From the NCBI GenBank assembly GCA_024684435.1, contig JAIKWV010000019.1, positions 43,985 through 107,984 on the forward strand: 64,000 nt of DNA, read 5' to 3'. Below, piece by piece: positions 18,086 through 27,482 of this stretch. Both the position numbers and the translations under genes were made by a program. The notes under the pieces were generated by a model. The model was given only the letters and a program-made list of their open reading frames with translations, was not told where the DNA came from and ran no database searches. Position 1 is the first letter of the stretch. Each line of letters begins with the position of its first letter. Origin of the DNA: Clostridiales bacterium. GTDB lineage: Bacteria; Bacillota; Clostridia; Oscillospirales; Acutalibacteraceae.

Positions 18086-19510
18086 ATGAGATTTTCATTG
18101 AAGAAAAAAACGGTCGCACTGGTAATGTGTATCACGGTGTCGATCAGTCTGATCGCCGTGGTGATATTCAATATAGGTATCAGCGATGTCACAAGGAAGC
18201 AATTTGAGAACCGTTCCGTGGATATTGCAAGGCTGGTGGCATTGGGAGTTGATACACAGCGGCTGACGAATGTTAAAGAAACCATAAAGGACGTCTATGA
18301 ACACGCTGACAATAAAGTCCAGAGCAATCAGTGGGGAACGCCGGAGTTTGAAGAGTATGTCTCCCGGTTCTCTTTTGTTGAGGACATGGAGGATTTCAAG
18401 CAGATTCGCGCCGATCTGAGAAAGATGCAGGATGTTCTGGATGTGGATTGCATTTACCTGATTTGGGTGGATGTTGAAAATGTATGTTATATATATCTTG
18501 TGGATGCCGATGAGGAAGAGCCCTGCCCGCCCGGCTGTATCGATCCGGTCTATCTTGAAAACACCGATAATCTCAATGATCATATTAAAGACGGTTTTTC
18601 GGCGAACATAACCAATACAGAAGAATACGGCTGGCTCATTACATCGGGAACGCCCATCTTTAACGATCAGGGCGAAGTGATCGCCTTTGCCACCGTGGAT
18701 ATCTCCATGAATGACGTTATGGCGCAGCAACACCGCTTCCTGCTGTACGCAGTGCTTGCTTTCCTTGTTGTGGCCGTAATTGTTTGCCTTCTCGGCATCT
18801 GGCTGGTAACTCACTTTATAATCAGCCCTATCAATAAGCTGTCTCATGCGGCGGAACAATACACGCACAACAGAAAAACATTCTCTGAATTGAACATTTC
18901 AAGAGGAGATGAGATCGGAGTCCTTGCCGATTCCATGATTCGCATGGAGACGGATATCAGTGACTATATCGAAAGCCTTGAAAAGACCACCGACGATCTG
19001 ATCTCAGCCCGGGAACACGCGGAACAGTTGGATATCGTTGCAAACATCGATCCGCTGACTCAAGTCAGGAATAAGCGTGCATATGACATTAAAGTCGCAA
19101 AGCTCAACGAGAACCCGCAGCCCTACGGCATCGTAATGGTCGACTTGAATGACCTGAAGGGCGTGAACGATACCTACGGTCACGAAAAGGGCGACGTCTC
19201 CATCAAAAGCCTCTGTAAAACCGTCTGCCAGACCTTTAAACATTCACCTGTATACCGCATAGGCGGAGACGAATTTATCGTAATACTCGAAAACGAAGAC
19301 TATGAAAACAGGGAATCTTTGCTTCGCTCCGTTACGGATGCCTTCCGGCTCAATTCGGACAACGCAGACCTGCAGCCCTGGGAACGTGCCACGGCGGCTG
19401 TCGGATATGCGATCTACGACCCGGAAACAGACGACAGCGTAGACGACGTACTTAAACGGGCAGACAAGGCTATGTACAAGCAAAAGAAAGAGATGAAGAA
19501 AACAAAATAA
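18086..19510 (+). CDS. Membrane-bound diguanylate cyclase (sensor-HAMP-GGDEF)
   Basis: 474 residues from ATG 18086 (AGGGGA 5 bases upstream; the longer frame lacks a ribosome site). Helix 1 at ~11-31, an extracytoplasmic sensor of ~185 residues of dCache-like length, helix 2 at ~217-243, a HAMP-like linker, then a GGDEF domain with the intact signature RIGGDEF near residue 393. It should make cyclic di-GMP from GTP. The product-inhibition site RxxD normally ending 5 residues before GGDEF reads FKHS, so feedback inhibition is probably missing. No EAL domain. Confidence 0.9.
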   Translation: MRFSLKKKTVALVMCITVSISLIAVVIFNIGISDVTRKQFENRSVDIARLVALGVDTQRLTNVKETIKDVYEHADNKVQSNQWGTPEFEEYVSRFSFVEDMEDFKQIRADLRKMQDVLDVDCIYLIWVDVENVCYIYLVDADEEEPCPPGCIDPVYLENTDNLNDHIKDGFSANITNTEEYGWLITSGTPIFNDQGEVIAFATVDISMNDVMAQQHRFLLYAVLAFLVVAVIVCLLGIWLVTHFIISPINKLSHAAEQYTHNRKTFSELNISRGDEIGVLADSMIRMETDISDYIESLEKTTDDLISAREHAEQLDIVANIDPLTQVRNKRAYDIKVAKLNENPQPYGIVMVDLNDLKGVNDTYGHEKGDVSIKSLCKTVCQTFKHSPVYRIGGDEFIVILENEDYENRESLLRSVTDAFRLNSDNADLQPWERATAAVGYAIYDPETDDSVDDVLKRADKAMYKQKKEMKKTK

Positions 19511-19523
19511 CGGGAACATCACA

Positions 19524-19564
19524 AACGGCTCTGCAAGGTCAAAAATCAAGACCCGCAGAGCCGT
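19524..19564 (+). terminator. Intrinsic terminator after the GGDEF gene
   Basis: ACGGCTCTGC / GCAGAGCCGT stem with a 21-base loop, followed by ATTATTTT. Confidence 0.75.
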
Positions 19565-19695
19565 ATTATTTTCGGTTAAAAATTTTCAGTGATGTTACGC
19601 CTGCGGCATAGTGATGATGAGTACTGTCAATAGTTTTGCGCAAATTCAGTTTTATACTTAATCGCCTTGATTATAGCTCCTGAAAATCACATATT

Positions 19696-22383
19696 TTAAA
19701 CAAAACCAAAATGATGCTTATTGTCTGTATTTTTTGACAGATCAATTCCTTCATCCAAAAGGTAATCTTCTACATCATCGCAGGTAATCAGATTATCTCC
19801 ATCAGAATCCTCAGTGCGAAGATTCTGATTCATGATTACCTGATCAAGGATATTTCTTACCGTTCTTGCGTTTGCAAAATCGGGCTGTTTGCGATAATAA
19901 TCGGTGATGTCAAGAATATAGTCCAACGCTTTATCGTCGATATTATAATTTTTCTTGTCGAGAAACAGCCGTGCGATATCTCCAAGCTCTTCCCGGGTAT
20001 AGTCAGGGAACTCAAGTTTGAATTGAATTCTGGATTTAAATCCCGGATTTGAGCTTATCATATTTTCCATTTCAGTGCTGTAACCCGCCAGAATTACACA
20101 GAATTGTCCTCTGTGATCTTCCATTTCCTTGAGCAACACGGCAATTGCTTCATCACCGTAGTTTGTTGAACCGCCGCTTGCCGAAGCAGAGCTTAGAAGA
20201 CTGTATGCTTCATCAATAAACAGCACACCGTTCATTGCATCGTCTATTTTTGCCTTCGTTTTTGGGGCAGTTTCTCCTACTACTTTTCCCAAAAGCCCAT
20301 GGCCATCGGTTTCAATAAGCTTTGCCTCAGTCAGCACACCGGCATCATAAAGGATCCGGGAAATGATCCTTGCAACCTCGGTTTTGCCCGTACCCGGATT
20401 TCCGTAAAAACACATATGAAGATTAAAGTCAGCTTCCTCTTTGTTCCTTTTGGCATAAGCCTTGATTTTTTTTACCATGCGTTTGACTGAGGACAGACCG
20501 ATCAACTGATCCAGTTCTTCCTCTCCGGTCAGGATCTTTTTCTCCGTTCCGTCTCCGGTAGTCGGCAATTTGATTTTCACGTCACTGATATATTTATTTA
20601 CATCAACGAGACCCAGTTCCTTGTCATCGGTTCCCGCACATCTGAGATTCTGGCACATGATCACCTGATCAAGTATGTTGCGGATCTCTCGGGCGTTTGC
20701 AAAGTTCGGATCTTTTCGCTTGATATCTGTTATGTCAAGTATTTTACTCATTGCTGCATCGCCTATTGTATAGCGGCGTTTTTTCAGCATCAATTTCGTG
20801 ATACCTTTCAGCTCATCCCTTGAATAGTTCGGAAAATCCAAAGTGAACTGGATCCTCGACTTAAAACCGGGATTGATCGAAAGCATTTTGAGCATCTCTT
20901 TTTTATATCCGGCAAGAATTACGCAGAACTTCCCGCGGTAGTCTTCCATTGCTTTGACTAAAGTATCAATAGCTTCCCTGCCATAGTCTGTGGTGTCGTT
21001 TTCAGAATTGTTGCCCAGAGCATACGCCTCATCTATGAACAACACTCCGCCCATCGCACTTTCAATAACTCTGCTGGTCTTTTCTGCGGTGGCGCCGAAA
21101 TACTGGCTCACCAGTCCGCTTCTGTCCACTTCCACCACATTATTTGTAGGCAGGATCTTGTTCTCATAGAGGATTCCCGCGATATACCTTGCAACTTCTG
21201 TTTTTCCACTTCCCGGGTTGCCTAAAAAGCACATGTGTATGTTCAGATCTTTGCTGTCTTTATTAGACAAAGCATAGGTCTTTATTTTTTTGATACTTTC
21301 CTTGACATCGGTTAAGCCTATCATTTCCCCGAGCTTCTTTTCGCTTTCTCCGATGTTTATCAAAGCCGTCCCTAAAGGCACAAGAAAACCGAACTCATCG
21401 AGACCTATCATTTCCTTATAAATCTCAAAGAGCTCATCTTCGGTTTTGTTTTGCAATACCGAGGCTATATCTAAATTTTCATTGAAGCACTTATATCTTT
21501 CCTGTAGGTTTGCTGATACCCGGGCAAACAGCTCTTCTTCACTGAGACAATCTGAGCCAACATAGTAATCAAAACTTTTTACAAACAGGGGAGCGCGCAT
21601 GATAAGCTCAATACCGTGCCAAAGGCAGGTCAGCATTTCCTTCAGTTCATCAGAGCCGTCATCCGCAATATCAACGATATATTTTTTTTGAATGATCTCC
21701 TCTGTTTTTTGGATAGCGTTTTCAAGCTCATCCTTGAAGTCAGTTTCTTCGGTATATTTATCGCCGCGCTTTTTCGGATAATATTTATGGATGTCGCCGT
21801 AAAGGTTGTTTAATTTAATAAATTTAACGATTTTGTTTGCAAGCTTTTCAATCGAACCCAGGAGTTCGTTCGCCGAAAACCAAAGAAACTTGTTTTGATT
21901 TTCTGCGTACAGTACCGAAACCTTTTCCCATTTCATCGGCGGCAGCTCCGCCTTTATTCCCGGAGCCAAGATCTGTGCAGCGTCCCGCAGCAATTCGTCA
22001 TACAGCTCCATCTTATCATCAAGAATTGTAAATGAAACAGAATAATTCTTTGAAAACCGTGAAGTGAAATGCATTTGAAGCTGTTTCACGGTTTCAGTCA
22101 GATTGTTCAGGAAATTCTCTGTCCTGTTCGGGCTGGAGACATATTTTCTTATCTTGTCAAAATCCGGAAAACGATCCTTGTCCTTATTCTTGCCCTCAAA
22201 AACAAGATCGTCGTGCGATACTTCCGTAACTTCAAGGCAAGATATAAATTTTTCAATTTCCGATATCAAAGTATCCCGTCGGTCATATGGTGTTTCAAAC
22301 ATCATATATCCGCAGGTAGGGCAGCTGCACGTTTCTTTGCTTTCTTTTGTCATTCCGCAGCTGATACATTTGAATTCAGCCAT
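19696..22383 (-). CDS. Tandem AAA+ ATPase with N-terminal zinc ribbon (CbxX/SpoVK type)
   Basis: 895 residues. A short C-rich ribbon (CISCGMTKES...CPTCG) at 6-26, a ~330-residue helical region, then two AAA+ domains of the CbxX/CfqX/SpoVK/EccA type: Walker A GNPGSGKTE (~388) and GNPGTGKTE (~660), Walker B VLFIDEAY in both, and matching arginine-finger segments (NPGFKSRIQF in each). Such ATPases remodel protein complexes as hexamers. ATG 22383 lies 2 bases after the brxL stop, with GGGAG upstream, so it is translated with brxL and is probably a BREX-linked accessory. No BREX component with this architecture is known to me. Confidence 0.85.
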   Translation of the reverse strand: MAEFKCISCGMTKESKETCSCPTCGYMMFETPYDRRDTLISEIEKFISCLEVTEVSHDDLVFEGKNKDKDRFPDFDKIRKYVSSPNRTENFLNNLTETVKQLQMHFTSRFSKNYSVSFTILDDKMELYDELLRDAAQILAPGIKAELPPMKWEKVSVLYAENQNKFLWFSANELLGSIEKLANKIVKFIKLNNLYGDIHKYYPKKRGDKYTEETDFKDELENAIQKTEEIIQKKYIVDIADDGSDELKEMLTCLWHGIELIMRAPLFVKSFDYYVGSDCLSEEELFARVSANLQERYKCFNENLDIASVLQNKTEDELFEIYKEMIGLDEFGFLVPLGTALINIGESEKKLGEMIGLTDVKESIKKIKTYALSNKDSKDLNIHMCFLGNPGSGKTEVARYIAGILYENKILPTNNVVEVDRSGLVSQYFGATAEKTSRVIESAMGGVLFIDEAYALGNNSENDTTDYGREAIDTLVKAMEDYRGKFCVILAGYKKEMLKMLSINPGFKSRIQFTLDFPNYSRDELKGITKLMLKKRRYTIGDAAMSKILDITDIKRKDPNFANAREIRNILDQVIMCQNLRCAGTDDKELGLVDVNKYISDVKIKLPTTGDGTEKKILTGEEELDQLIGLSSVKRMVKKIKAYAKRNKEEADFNLHMCFYGNPGTGKTEVARIISRILYDAGVLTEAKLIETDGHGLLGKVVGETAPKTKAKIDDAMNGVLFIDEAYSLLSSASASGGSTNYGDEAIAVLLKEMEDHRGQFCVILAGYSTEMENMISSNPGFKSRIQFKLEFPDYTREELGDIARLFLDKKNYNIDDKALDYILDITDYYRKQPDFANARTVRNILDQVIMNQNLRTEDSDGDNLITCDDVEDYLLDEGIDLSKNTDNKHHFGFV

Positions 22384-22385
22384 AA

Positions 22386-24506
22386 TCAATCAACTCCCAG
22401 AGCCTTCTTTGCCGCATCCACAGGTGTAGAATAGAAAATAACGGATATTTCCGCTTTCAGGTCAGCTCGTAATTTATCGTAGTTTGCCTGGCTTTCCGCA
22501 GGAAGCATGATAGTCTTTGCTCCTGCGTTTGCAGCCGTCACAAAAATTTCATCCAGCTCCGTTGTGATGGGCATCATGCTGCCGGACATCACGACCCGTC
22601 CGCAGATAACAAGCCCGGGTAAAACCGCTCGGTTCGCAAGTCCCGAGAACAAGCCCACAACTTCCGCCACAGAGATCTCATCGCTGACGCCCCGGCTTTG
22701 GAGGTCATTGAAATATAAGCTGTAGTCAAATTCATCGGAAGATCCCGAAATGACCTTTCTTGAATTCTCATGGAAATAATTGAAGGCGGCGATCAGACTG
22801 TCGCGGACGCTTTTGGGGGACTTCGAAAGACCTTCAACGTTTTTGAAATTGAATGATCCCGTACCGTCAACCAGTTTGTTTTCCAACCTGTAAATACCCA
22901 GTATATCCGACACGGAGCGGCCAACGCCATACACATATCCCGGCTTCTCAAAGCCCTGATAGATCAGCGTACCGCTGGAGATCTCCGGCAAGTCAACTAT
23001 GTGTTCTTCGCCGGTGTCAAGGTCAATATATCCCAGGTTTACGTCGCTGAATTCGCCGGGCGTCATCTTGCGAAGCTGCTCTTTGACACGGCGGCGGCAT
23101 TCGATGGCGTATTCGAGTATTTCGCGGGTTTCTTCCTTGTTCATCTGCTCGTCGGGATATATCAGCTTTGCCAGACCGGAGAATGTTCTGCCAACGGCGA
23201 TGGTGTCGCGGGTATTGAAATCTTTATTCAGCGAGAAATATGTACTAAAGGAATTTGTAAAATCGTATTTGCGCATGGCATGGCAGAATTCGGAGAAGCA
23301 GTCGGATATCAGACCGTATCTCTTTGTAAACAAAGCCGACCTGAGCTTCGGAGTTTCCCAGCCGGGGAGATAGGCGTGGATCCTGTCAAAGAAGGCGGAA
23401 TCGTTGTTGAACGCCTCGGGGAACGGTTCAAAGAGATTTGTGGTGCGCATCATGTCCGCCACACTCCTGAAAGTATTGCCCTCAAAGGCGATGGAAGCGT
23501 CAGAGCTTATCGAATCAGCGCCCCTTGCAAAGCTGCCGTTTGCCATGTAGTTTTTCATTATCTGCACCATGTCTCCGGTTGCCTGGGTGATGCCCGCGAC
23601 CTCATCAAAGGCTATGCAGTCCCAGTTGCCCACAAGACCCACCCTGCGGGAGGACATATTGTAGAACATATTTGAAACAGTTGTTGTGCCGCTGCTCATC
23701 AGGATAGAGTAGGGAGAAAGCTCGCTGTATGCGTGGGATTTGCCTGTGCCGCGGGGGCCGAGCTCCACCAGATTATAGTTCTTCTGAATGAAAGGTACAA
23801 AGCGGAGCAGGTAATGCAGCTTTTCCTTTTCCGTCAGCTCCTCCGGCTCATAACCGGCTGAACGAAGCATAAGCGTGATCCACTCGTCCTTTGTGAAATT
23901 GCAGCGCAGCTCTCTGATCTCATCCAGATCGAGATTGGGCATCTGAATGGGTTTCAGCGAAGCTATTTCAAAAGGAGAATCATACTTTGATTTCTTCTTT
24001 TTGACCTTTTTCTTTCTTTTCTGATTGCCGAATATATCTTCCTCAAAATCTTCCTGACTGTTATCGTCCTTTTCAAGTCCCACATATTCGATCTTCACGA
24101 TGCACCAGATACCGCCCACCAGGAGCTTTTCGTTATGTACCACAAGATCGGAGGGGACTTCAAACGGATCCATTCTCAGATTTGTGAACCTGGCAACGTA
24201 CTTATCCTCACGGTCGTCAAACACCACCGTAATCTTATCGATAATAGTATACTGTCCGTTCTCTTTGATTTTTGATTTTACATATTCACTCTGATCGGGA
24301 CGCACATAGTTCTCACTCAGGATTCTTTTTATCTTTCCCAAGCCGATTTCTATGGCCTCCTCATCATCTGTGGCGCAGTACATGCCCAGCAGATATTCGA
24401 GCACATAGGTTGGCACATTGGCTCCCTTCTTCATCAAGGTGGTCAGATCCTTTCGGACGACCTTGCCGGGGAAGTTGTTGAGGATTTTTACATCAAATTC
24501 AGTCAT
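22386..24506 (-). CDS. brxL: BREX Lon-like ATPase/protease BrxL
   Basis: 706 residues. N-terminus (DVKILNNFPGKVVRKDL) matches BrxL; an AAA+ module has Walker A LGPRGTGKSHAYSEL near residue 247 and Walker B WDCIAFDEVAG; the C-terminal Lon-like domain shows DEISVAEVVGLFSGLANR and the Ser-containing VVMSGSMMPITTEL. BrxL forms DNA-bound multimers in type 1 BREX and is needed for phage restriction. A Lys-rich linker (KRKKKVKKKKSK) lies near residue 170. It is separated from pglZ by about 5.6 kb of accessory genes, which is unusual. Confidence 0.92.
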   Translation of the reverse strand: MTEFDVKILNNFPGKVVRKDLTTLMKKGANVPTYVLEYLLGMYCATDDEEAIEIGLGKIKRILSENYVRPDQSEYVKSKIKENGQYTIIDKITVVFDDREDKYVARFTNLRMDPFEVPSDLVVHNEKLLVGGIWCIVKIEYVGLEKDDNSQEDFEEDIFGNQKRKKKVKKKKSKYDSPFEIASLKPIQMPNLDLDEIRELRCNFTKDEWITLMLRSAGYEPEELTEKEKLHYLLRFVPFIQKNYNLVELGPRGTGKSHAYSELSPYSILMSSGTTTVSNMFYNMSSRRVGLVGNWDCIAFDEVAGITQATGDMVQIMKNYMANGSFARGADSISSDASIAFEGNTFRSVADMMRTTNLFEPFPEAFNNDSAFFDRIHAYLPGWETPKLRSALFTKRYGLISDCFSEFCHAMRKYDFTNSFSTYFSLNKDFNTRDTIAVGRTFSGLAKLIYPDEQMNKEETREILEYAIECRRRVKEQLRKMTPGEFSDVNLGYIDLDTGEEHIVDLPEISSGTLIYQGFEKPGYVYGVGRSVSDILGIYRLENKLVDGTGSFNFKNVEGLSKSPKSVRDSLIAAFNYFHENSRKVISGSSDEFDYSLYFNDLQSRGVSDEISVAEVVGLFSGLANRAVLPGLVICGRVVMSGSMMPITTELDEIFVTAANAGAKTIMLPAESQANYDKLRADLKAEISVIFYSTPVDAAKKALGVD

Positions 24507-24526
24507 GATCTTCGTCCTTTCTCTTT

Positions 24527-24569
24527 GGCAGTTGACAGTTGACCGTCGACGGTCAACTATTAACAGCTA
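24527..24569. repeat. Heptamer array 1 with a perfect 20-bp palindrome
   Basis: Plus strand GGCAGTTGACAGTT followed by GTTGACCGTCGACGGTCAAC (24538-24557), a perfect palindrome. Read on the minus strand the array begins with the TAG stop of the DUF4143 gene (..GTTTAGCTGTT). Lies between the DUF4143 gene and brxL. Confidence 0.9.
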
Positions 24570-25799
24570 AACATATTCAATCGGCAGAGCCAGCAGATTA
24601 TCCCGCAGGTACGTTTTTTTATCCACAAGGCAAAGGATTACGCCCATTCCCCGTTTCTTGTCGGGAATTTTATCCAGCACGGGATTTGCGGCGCCCATAC
24701 TTGCCTTTGGATTGCCGGACATCTTGATTTCCACGGGGTAGAGCACTCCGTTTTCTTCTATGATAAGATCTATTTCATTTTCGGCTGAGACCTTTTTATC
24801 TTTGCCGCGATAGTAAAATACATTGAATCTGTAATCTTTTCCCTCGTTGCTGTAGCTTTTTAAAATTTCTGAGACCATAAAGGTTTCAAACATATTGCCC
24901 GCAACGGCGGAGTTCTTGAGCGCATCTGCCGAGACCCATTTTGTCAGATAACAGGCAAGGCCCGTGTCTCTGAAATACAGCTTGGGGGTCTTGATCGCTC
25001 TCGTCAACACACCGGCGCTGTATGGCTGCAAAATATAAACAATGCCTGTCCGTTCCAGCACGGAGATCCAGCTTTTGATAGTGGGTTCGCTTACACCCAC
25101 GTCATTGGCGATATTGGCGTAGTTCAGCATTTCACCTGTCCTTGCCGCTGCGGCAGTCAGGAACTTCGTAAAGGTCAGGCTGTCTGTTGAAATTATCTCA
25201 TTTATGTCCCGTTCCAGATAAGTTGATACATAGGACGCATAATAATCCTGCCAGTCACGCTGTGTGTCATATAGTTCCGGATAAGATCCTCTGTGGATCG
25301 TCTCCCATAAATTCGTATATGGCTTGATGTTCCGTTCCCTCTCGGTCAAGTATTCGTCGGTAGGAATGAAGTGTTTGTTAAAAGATATTTCGTGAATTTC
25401 ACGCATGGATAGTCCGCAAAGCTCGCTGACGGAAACTCTGCCCGCCAGAGATTCGCTCATGCCCTTCATCAGTTCAAGCTTCTGTGACCCGGACAGGATA
25501 AATGCTCCGCGTTCATCCGAATCGTCAACGATCAATTTTATCTCTTCCAGAACGCTGCTTTCTTTTTGTACCTCGTCAATAAAAAGGGGACGGGGATTGT
25601 TCATGAAGAAAAGCTTAGGTTCCTCTCTTGCCTGCAATCGAGTTAACCGATCGTCAAAATTTGCTCTGTGATATTCCGAAAAAATATGCTTTACCAGTGT
25701 TGACTTTCCCACCTGCCGGGCGCCTGTTATCAGCAGACATTTGCTTGCGGCAGCTCTGGCTTTCAGTACCGGAGTTATAGCTCTTTCAATATATGCCAT
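24567..25799 (-). CDS. AAA_14/DUF4143 ATPase
   Basis: 410 residues. Walker A GARQVGKSTL near residue 27, Walker B RPLFIDEVQ, sensor LSGSQKLEL, then a winged-helix region and the C-terminal DUF4143 domain with the nuclease-like ENEIDLIIEENGVLYPVEIK (D...ExK). Proteins of this family are common in mobile and defence islands; their activity is not well defined. AGGAG is placed before ATG 25799. The stop codon is part of heptamer array 1. A second, unrelated member of the family occurs at 56350. Confidence 0.88.
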   Translation of the reverse strand: MAYIERAITPVLKARAAASKCLLITGARQVGKSTLVKHIFSEYHRANFDDRLTRLQAREEPKLFFMNNPRPLFIDEVQKESSVLEEIKLIVDDSDERGAFILSGSQKLELMKGMSESLAGRVSVSELCGLSMREIHEISFNKHFIPTDEYLTERERNIKPYTNLWETIHRGSYPELYDTQRDWQDYYASYVSTYLERDINEIISTDSLTFTKFLTAAAARTGEMLNYANIANDVGVSEPTIKSWISVLERTGIVYILQPYSAGVLTRAIKTPKLYFRDTGLACYLTKWVSADALKNSAVAGNMFETFMVSEILKSYSNEGKDYRFNVFYYRGKDKKVSAENEIDLIIEENGVLYPVEIKMSGNPKASMGAANPVLDKIPDKKRGMGVILCLVDKKTYLRDNLLALPIEYV

Positions 25800-25876
25800 A
25801 AAAGCACTCCTTTACGACTAATCTAAAATGCAATTTTATTTTAGCCGATATTTTTGGCTTTGTCAAGGGGGGATAG

Positions 25877-25918
25877 CAGTGGACAGTCGACAGTTGACAG
25901 TTGACAGTTTACAGTTAA
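25877..25918. repeat. Heptamer array 2
   Basis: CAGTGGACAGTCGACAGTTG then further GACAGTT units and TTACAGTTAAC, period 7, in the gap between the DUF559 cassette and the DUF4143 gene. Only the GACAGTT orientation is present. Confidence 0.9.
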
Positions 25919-25940
25919 CCGTCGCCCGTTGACCGGTTTC

Positions 25941-26033
25941 ACCACTCCACCGCAAGCGGTCCCCCTCTCCTTTCAGGAGAGGCTGGTTATGGCTCCCCTG
26001 AAAGGGGAGCTGGCGCCGAAGGCGTCTGAGGGG
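25941..26033. repeat. Left direct repeat of the DUF559 cassette
   Basis: 93 bp starting ACCACTCCACCGCAAGCGGT, containing three self-complementary parts (CCGCAAGCGG; CTCTCCTTTCAGGAGAG; CCCCTGAAAGGGG) and ending GAAGGCGTCTGAGGGG. About 90 of 93 positions match the right copy at 26464-26556, same orientation. Confidence 0.95.
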
Positions 26034-26062
26034 TAGTGACACGGTTTTATGAAAAGTAAGTC

Positions 26063-26443
26063 TTATTTGTTTATCCGTTCTTTTATTACATTATCAATCA
26101 TCATACACACACCTTCAAAAGAATCATCTATTTCATCGTTTGAAAATCGAATTACATCAATACCGTAGTTGTTAAGAATTTCTGTGCGAAAATCATCATA
26201 TGTTTTCCCTTCTTGTGTAAAGTGTTGCGACCCATCTAATTCAATCACCATTTTTGCTTGGCTGCAATAAAAATCTGCAATGTACCAATCTATTGATCTT
26301 TGGCGATAAATTTTTATTGGATAATCACGCAAATAATCATACCACAGGTGCTTTTCTTGACGTGTCATATTTTTCCTTAATTGACGTGCACGTTCTTTGA
26401 GTTTTGAATTATAGCCGGTAAATAGGGTGTCTTTTTCTGACAT
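26063..26443 (-). CDS. DUF559 family endonuclease-like protein (Vsr fold)
   Basis: 126 residues. LKERARQLRKNMTRQEKHLW, IKIYRQRSIDWYIADFYC and MVIELDGSQH, then KTYDDFRTEIL, are the DUF559 motifs; the fold is the very-short-patch-repair/PD-(D/E)XK type with the acidic residues of VIELDG. Start at ATG 26443 (AAAGGAAG upstream); the longer frame runs into the flanking repeat. The gene sits alone between two 93-bp direct repeats, so gene plus repeats form a discrete cassette. Role (repair, restriction or mobility) is not known. Confidence 0.85.
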   Translation of the reverse strand: MSEKDTLFTGYNSKLKERARQLRKNMTRQEKHLWYDYLRDYPIKIYRQRSIDWYIADFYCSQAKMVIELDGSQHFTQEGKTYDDFRTEILNNYGIDVIRFSNDEIDDSFEGVCMMIDNVIKERINK

Positions 26444-26463
26444 AAATGGCTTCCTTTCTTTTG

Positions 26464-26556
26464 ACCACTCCACCGCAAGCGGTCCCCCTCTCCTTTCAGG
26501 AGAGGCTGGTTATGGCGCCCCTGAAAGGGTAGCTGGTGCCGAAGGCGTCTGAGGGG
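26464..26556. repeat. Right direct repeat of the DUF559 cassette
   Basis: 93 bp in the same orientation as 25941-26033 with about three differences. One change (GGGGAG to GGGTAG) breaks part of the third hairpin. Confidence 0.95.
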
Positions 26557-26657
26557 TTGGGTAGCCGCTGGATGTTAGCGGCTAAATTTTTCCTGTTTTT
26601 AGACAAAAACTCGTTAATTTGTTACTTGACAAATTTGATACAACCACTTTGTAAAAA

Positions 26658-27473
26658 TTATAATTCTTTAAAATCTAATATTTTGCTTTGACTTGTAAAT
26701 GCTTGAAAACATTTACATTTTAATGTGTCTCGACAAATAATCTTTAAGTCATTTTTATATTCAGAAATACAATTTAATCCAACATATAATTCTGTTGGAA
26801 TCAATCCTAACAAATTATTGCTAATGTTTTGTCCACGACCTTTTTCGTTTGGATAGAGGATTCTATATTCATTTTCATGTTTCCAAGATGAATGCTTCGT
26901 GTTAAGAATGAGATGCATAATGTATCTATATTGTTTTAATAAAGCTGTTTCAGACCCAATTTCGTCTGATTTTTTCATTTCGTGCAAAAGATTCAGTGGA
27001 ATAGAAAGAACGGGCATTCTATACTCATTATAAAGCACTTTCCAAAAAATCTGTTTTTTGTTTATTTTGTATTTAATACAATAACCTTTGTGATTATTTG
27101 AATAAGCAAACCACATAGGCAAATTGAATTGATCTGAATCTAAAAAACTACACAATAGCATACTATCAGACAAAGTTTTCATCAATTCAGTTGCCACCTT
27201 TAGCTGGCTTTCAGTTGCATTTGGAGAACAGTCCCTACACACATATGCCATTTTCATATCCAATGGATCATTTTGATTGTTATGCAAATCGAACCAATTA
27301 GAGTTATTTCTCAGTGTATTTAACTTTTTAAAATCAAGGCTATTATTTGAATCTTCTGAAAGTGAATAGTATTTAAAAAGATAGTCGGGGACATGATCTA
27401 TAACATATTTGATTGCTTGATCAACATTGCCTTCCAATATGTATTGAAAAAGGATTTGATTGTTAAAACTCAT
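26658..27473 (-). CDS. DUF2971 domain protein
   Basis: 271 residues. FKYYSLSEDSNNSLDFKKL, WFDLHNNQNDPLDMK, LPMWFAYSNNHKGYCIKY and WKHENEYRILYP are the ordered motifs of DUF2971, a family of unknown activity frequent in defence and mobile loci. Gene is AT rich relative to the brx genes. ATG lies 9 bases after the stop of the second pglX with GAGGTG overlapping that stop, so the two are coupled. The position equals that of the missing PglX C-terminal part. Confidence 0.75.
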   Translation of the reverse strand: MSFNNQILFQYILEGNVDQAIKYVIDHVPDYLFKYYSLSEDSNNSLDFKKLNTLRNNSNWFDLHNNQNDPLDMKMAYVCRDCSPNATESQLKVATELMKTLSDSMLLCSFLDSDQFNLPMWFAYSNNHKGYCIKYKINKKQIFWKVLYNEYRMPVLSIPLNLLHEMKKSDEIGSETALLKQYRYIMHLILNTKHSSWKHENEYRILYPNEKGRGQNISNNLLGLIPTELYVGLNCISEYKNDLKIICRDTLKCKCFQAFTSQSKILDFKEL

Positions 27474-27482
27474 TTTTACACC

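Noticed and set aside
18095..18868. 257-residue minus-strand frame opposite the GGDEF sensor domain
   Set aside because: Antisense shadow without start signals.
23001..23675. 224-residue plus-strand frame opposite brxL
   Set aside because: Antisense shadow of a well-supported brxL.
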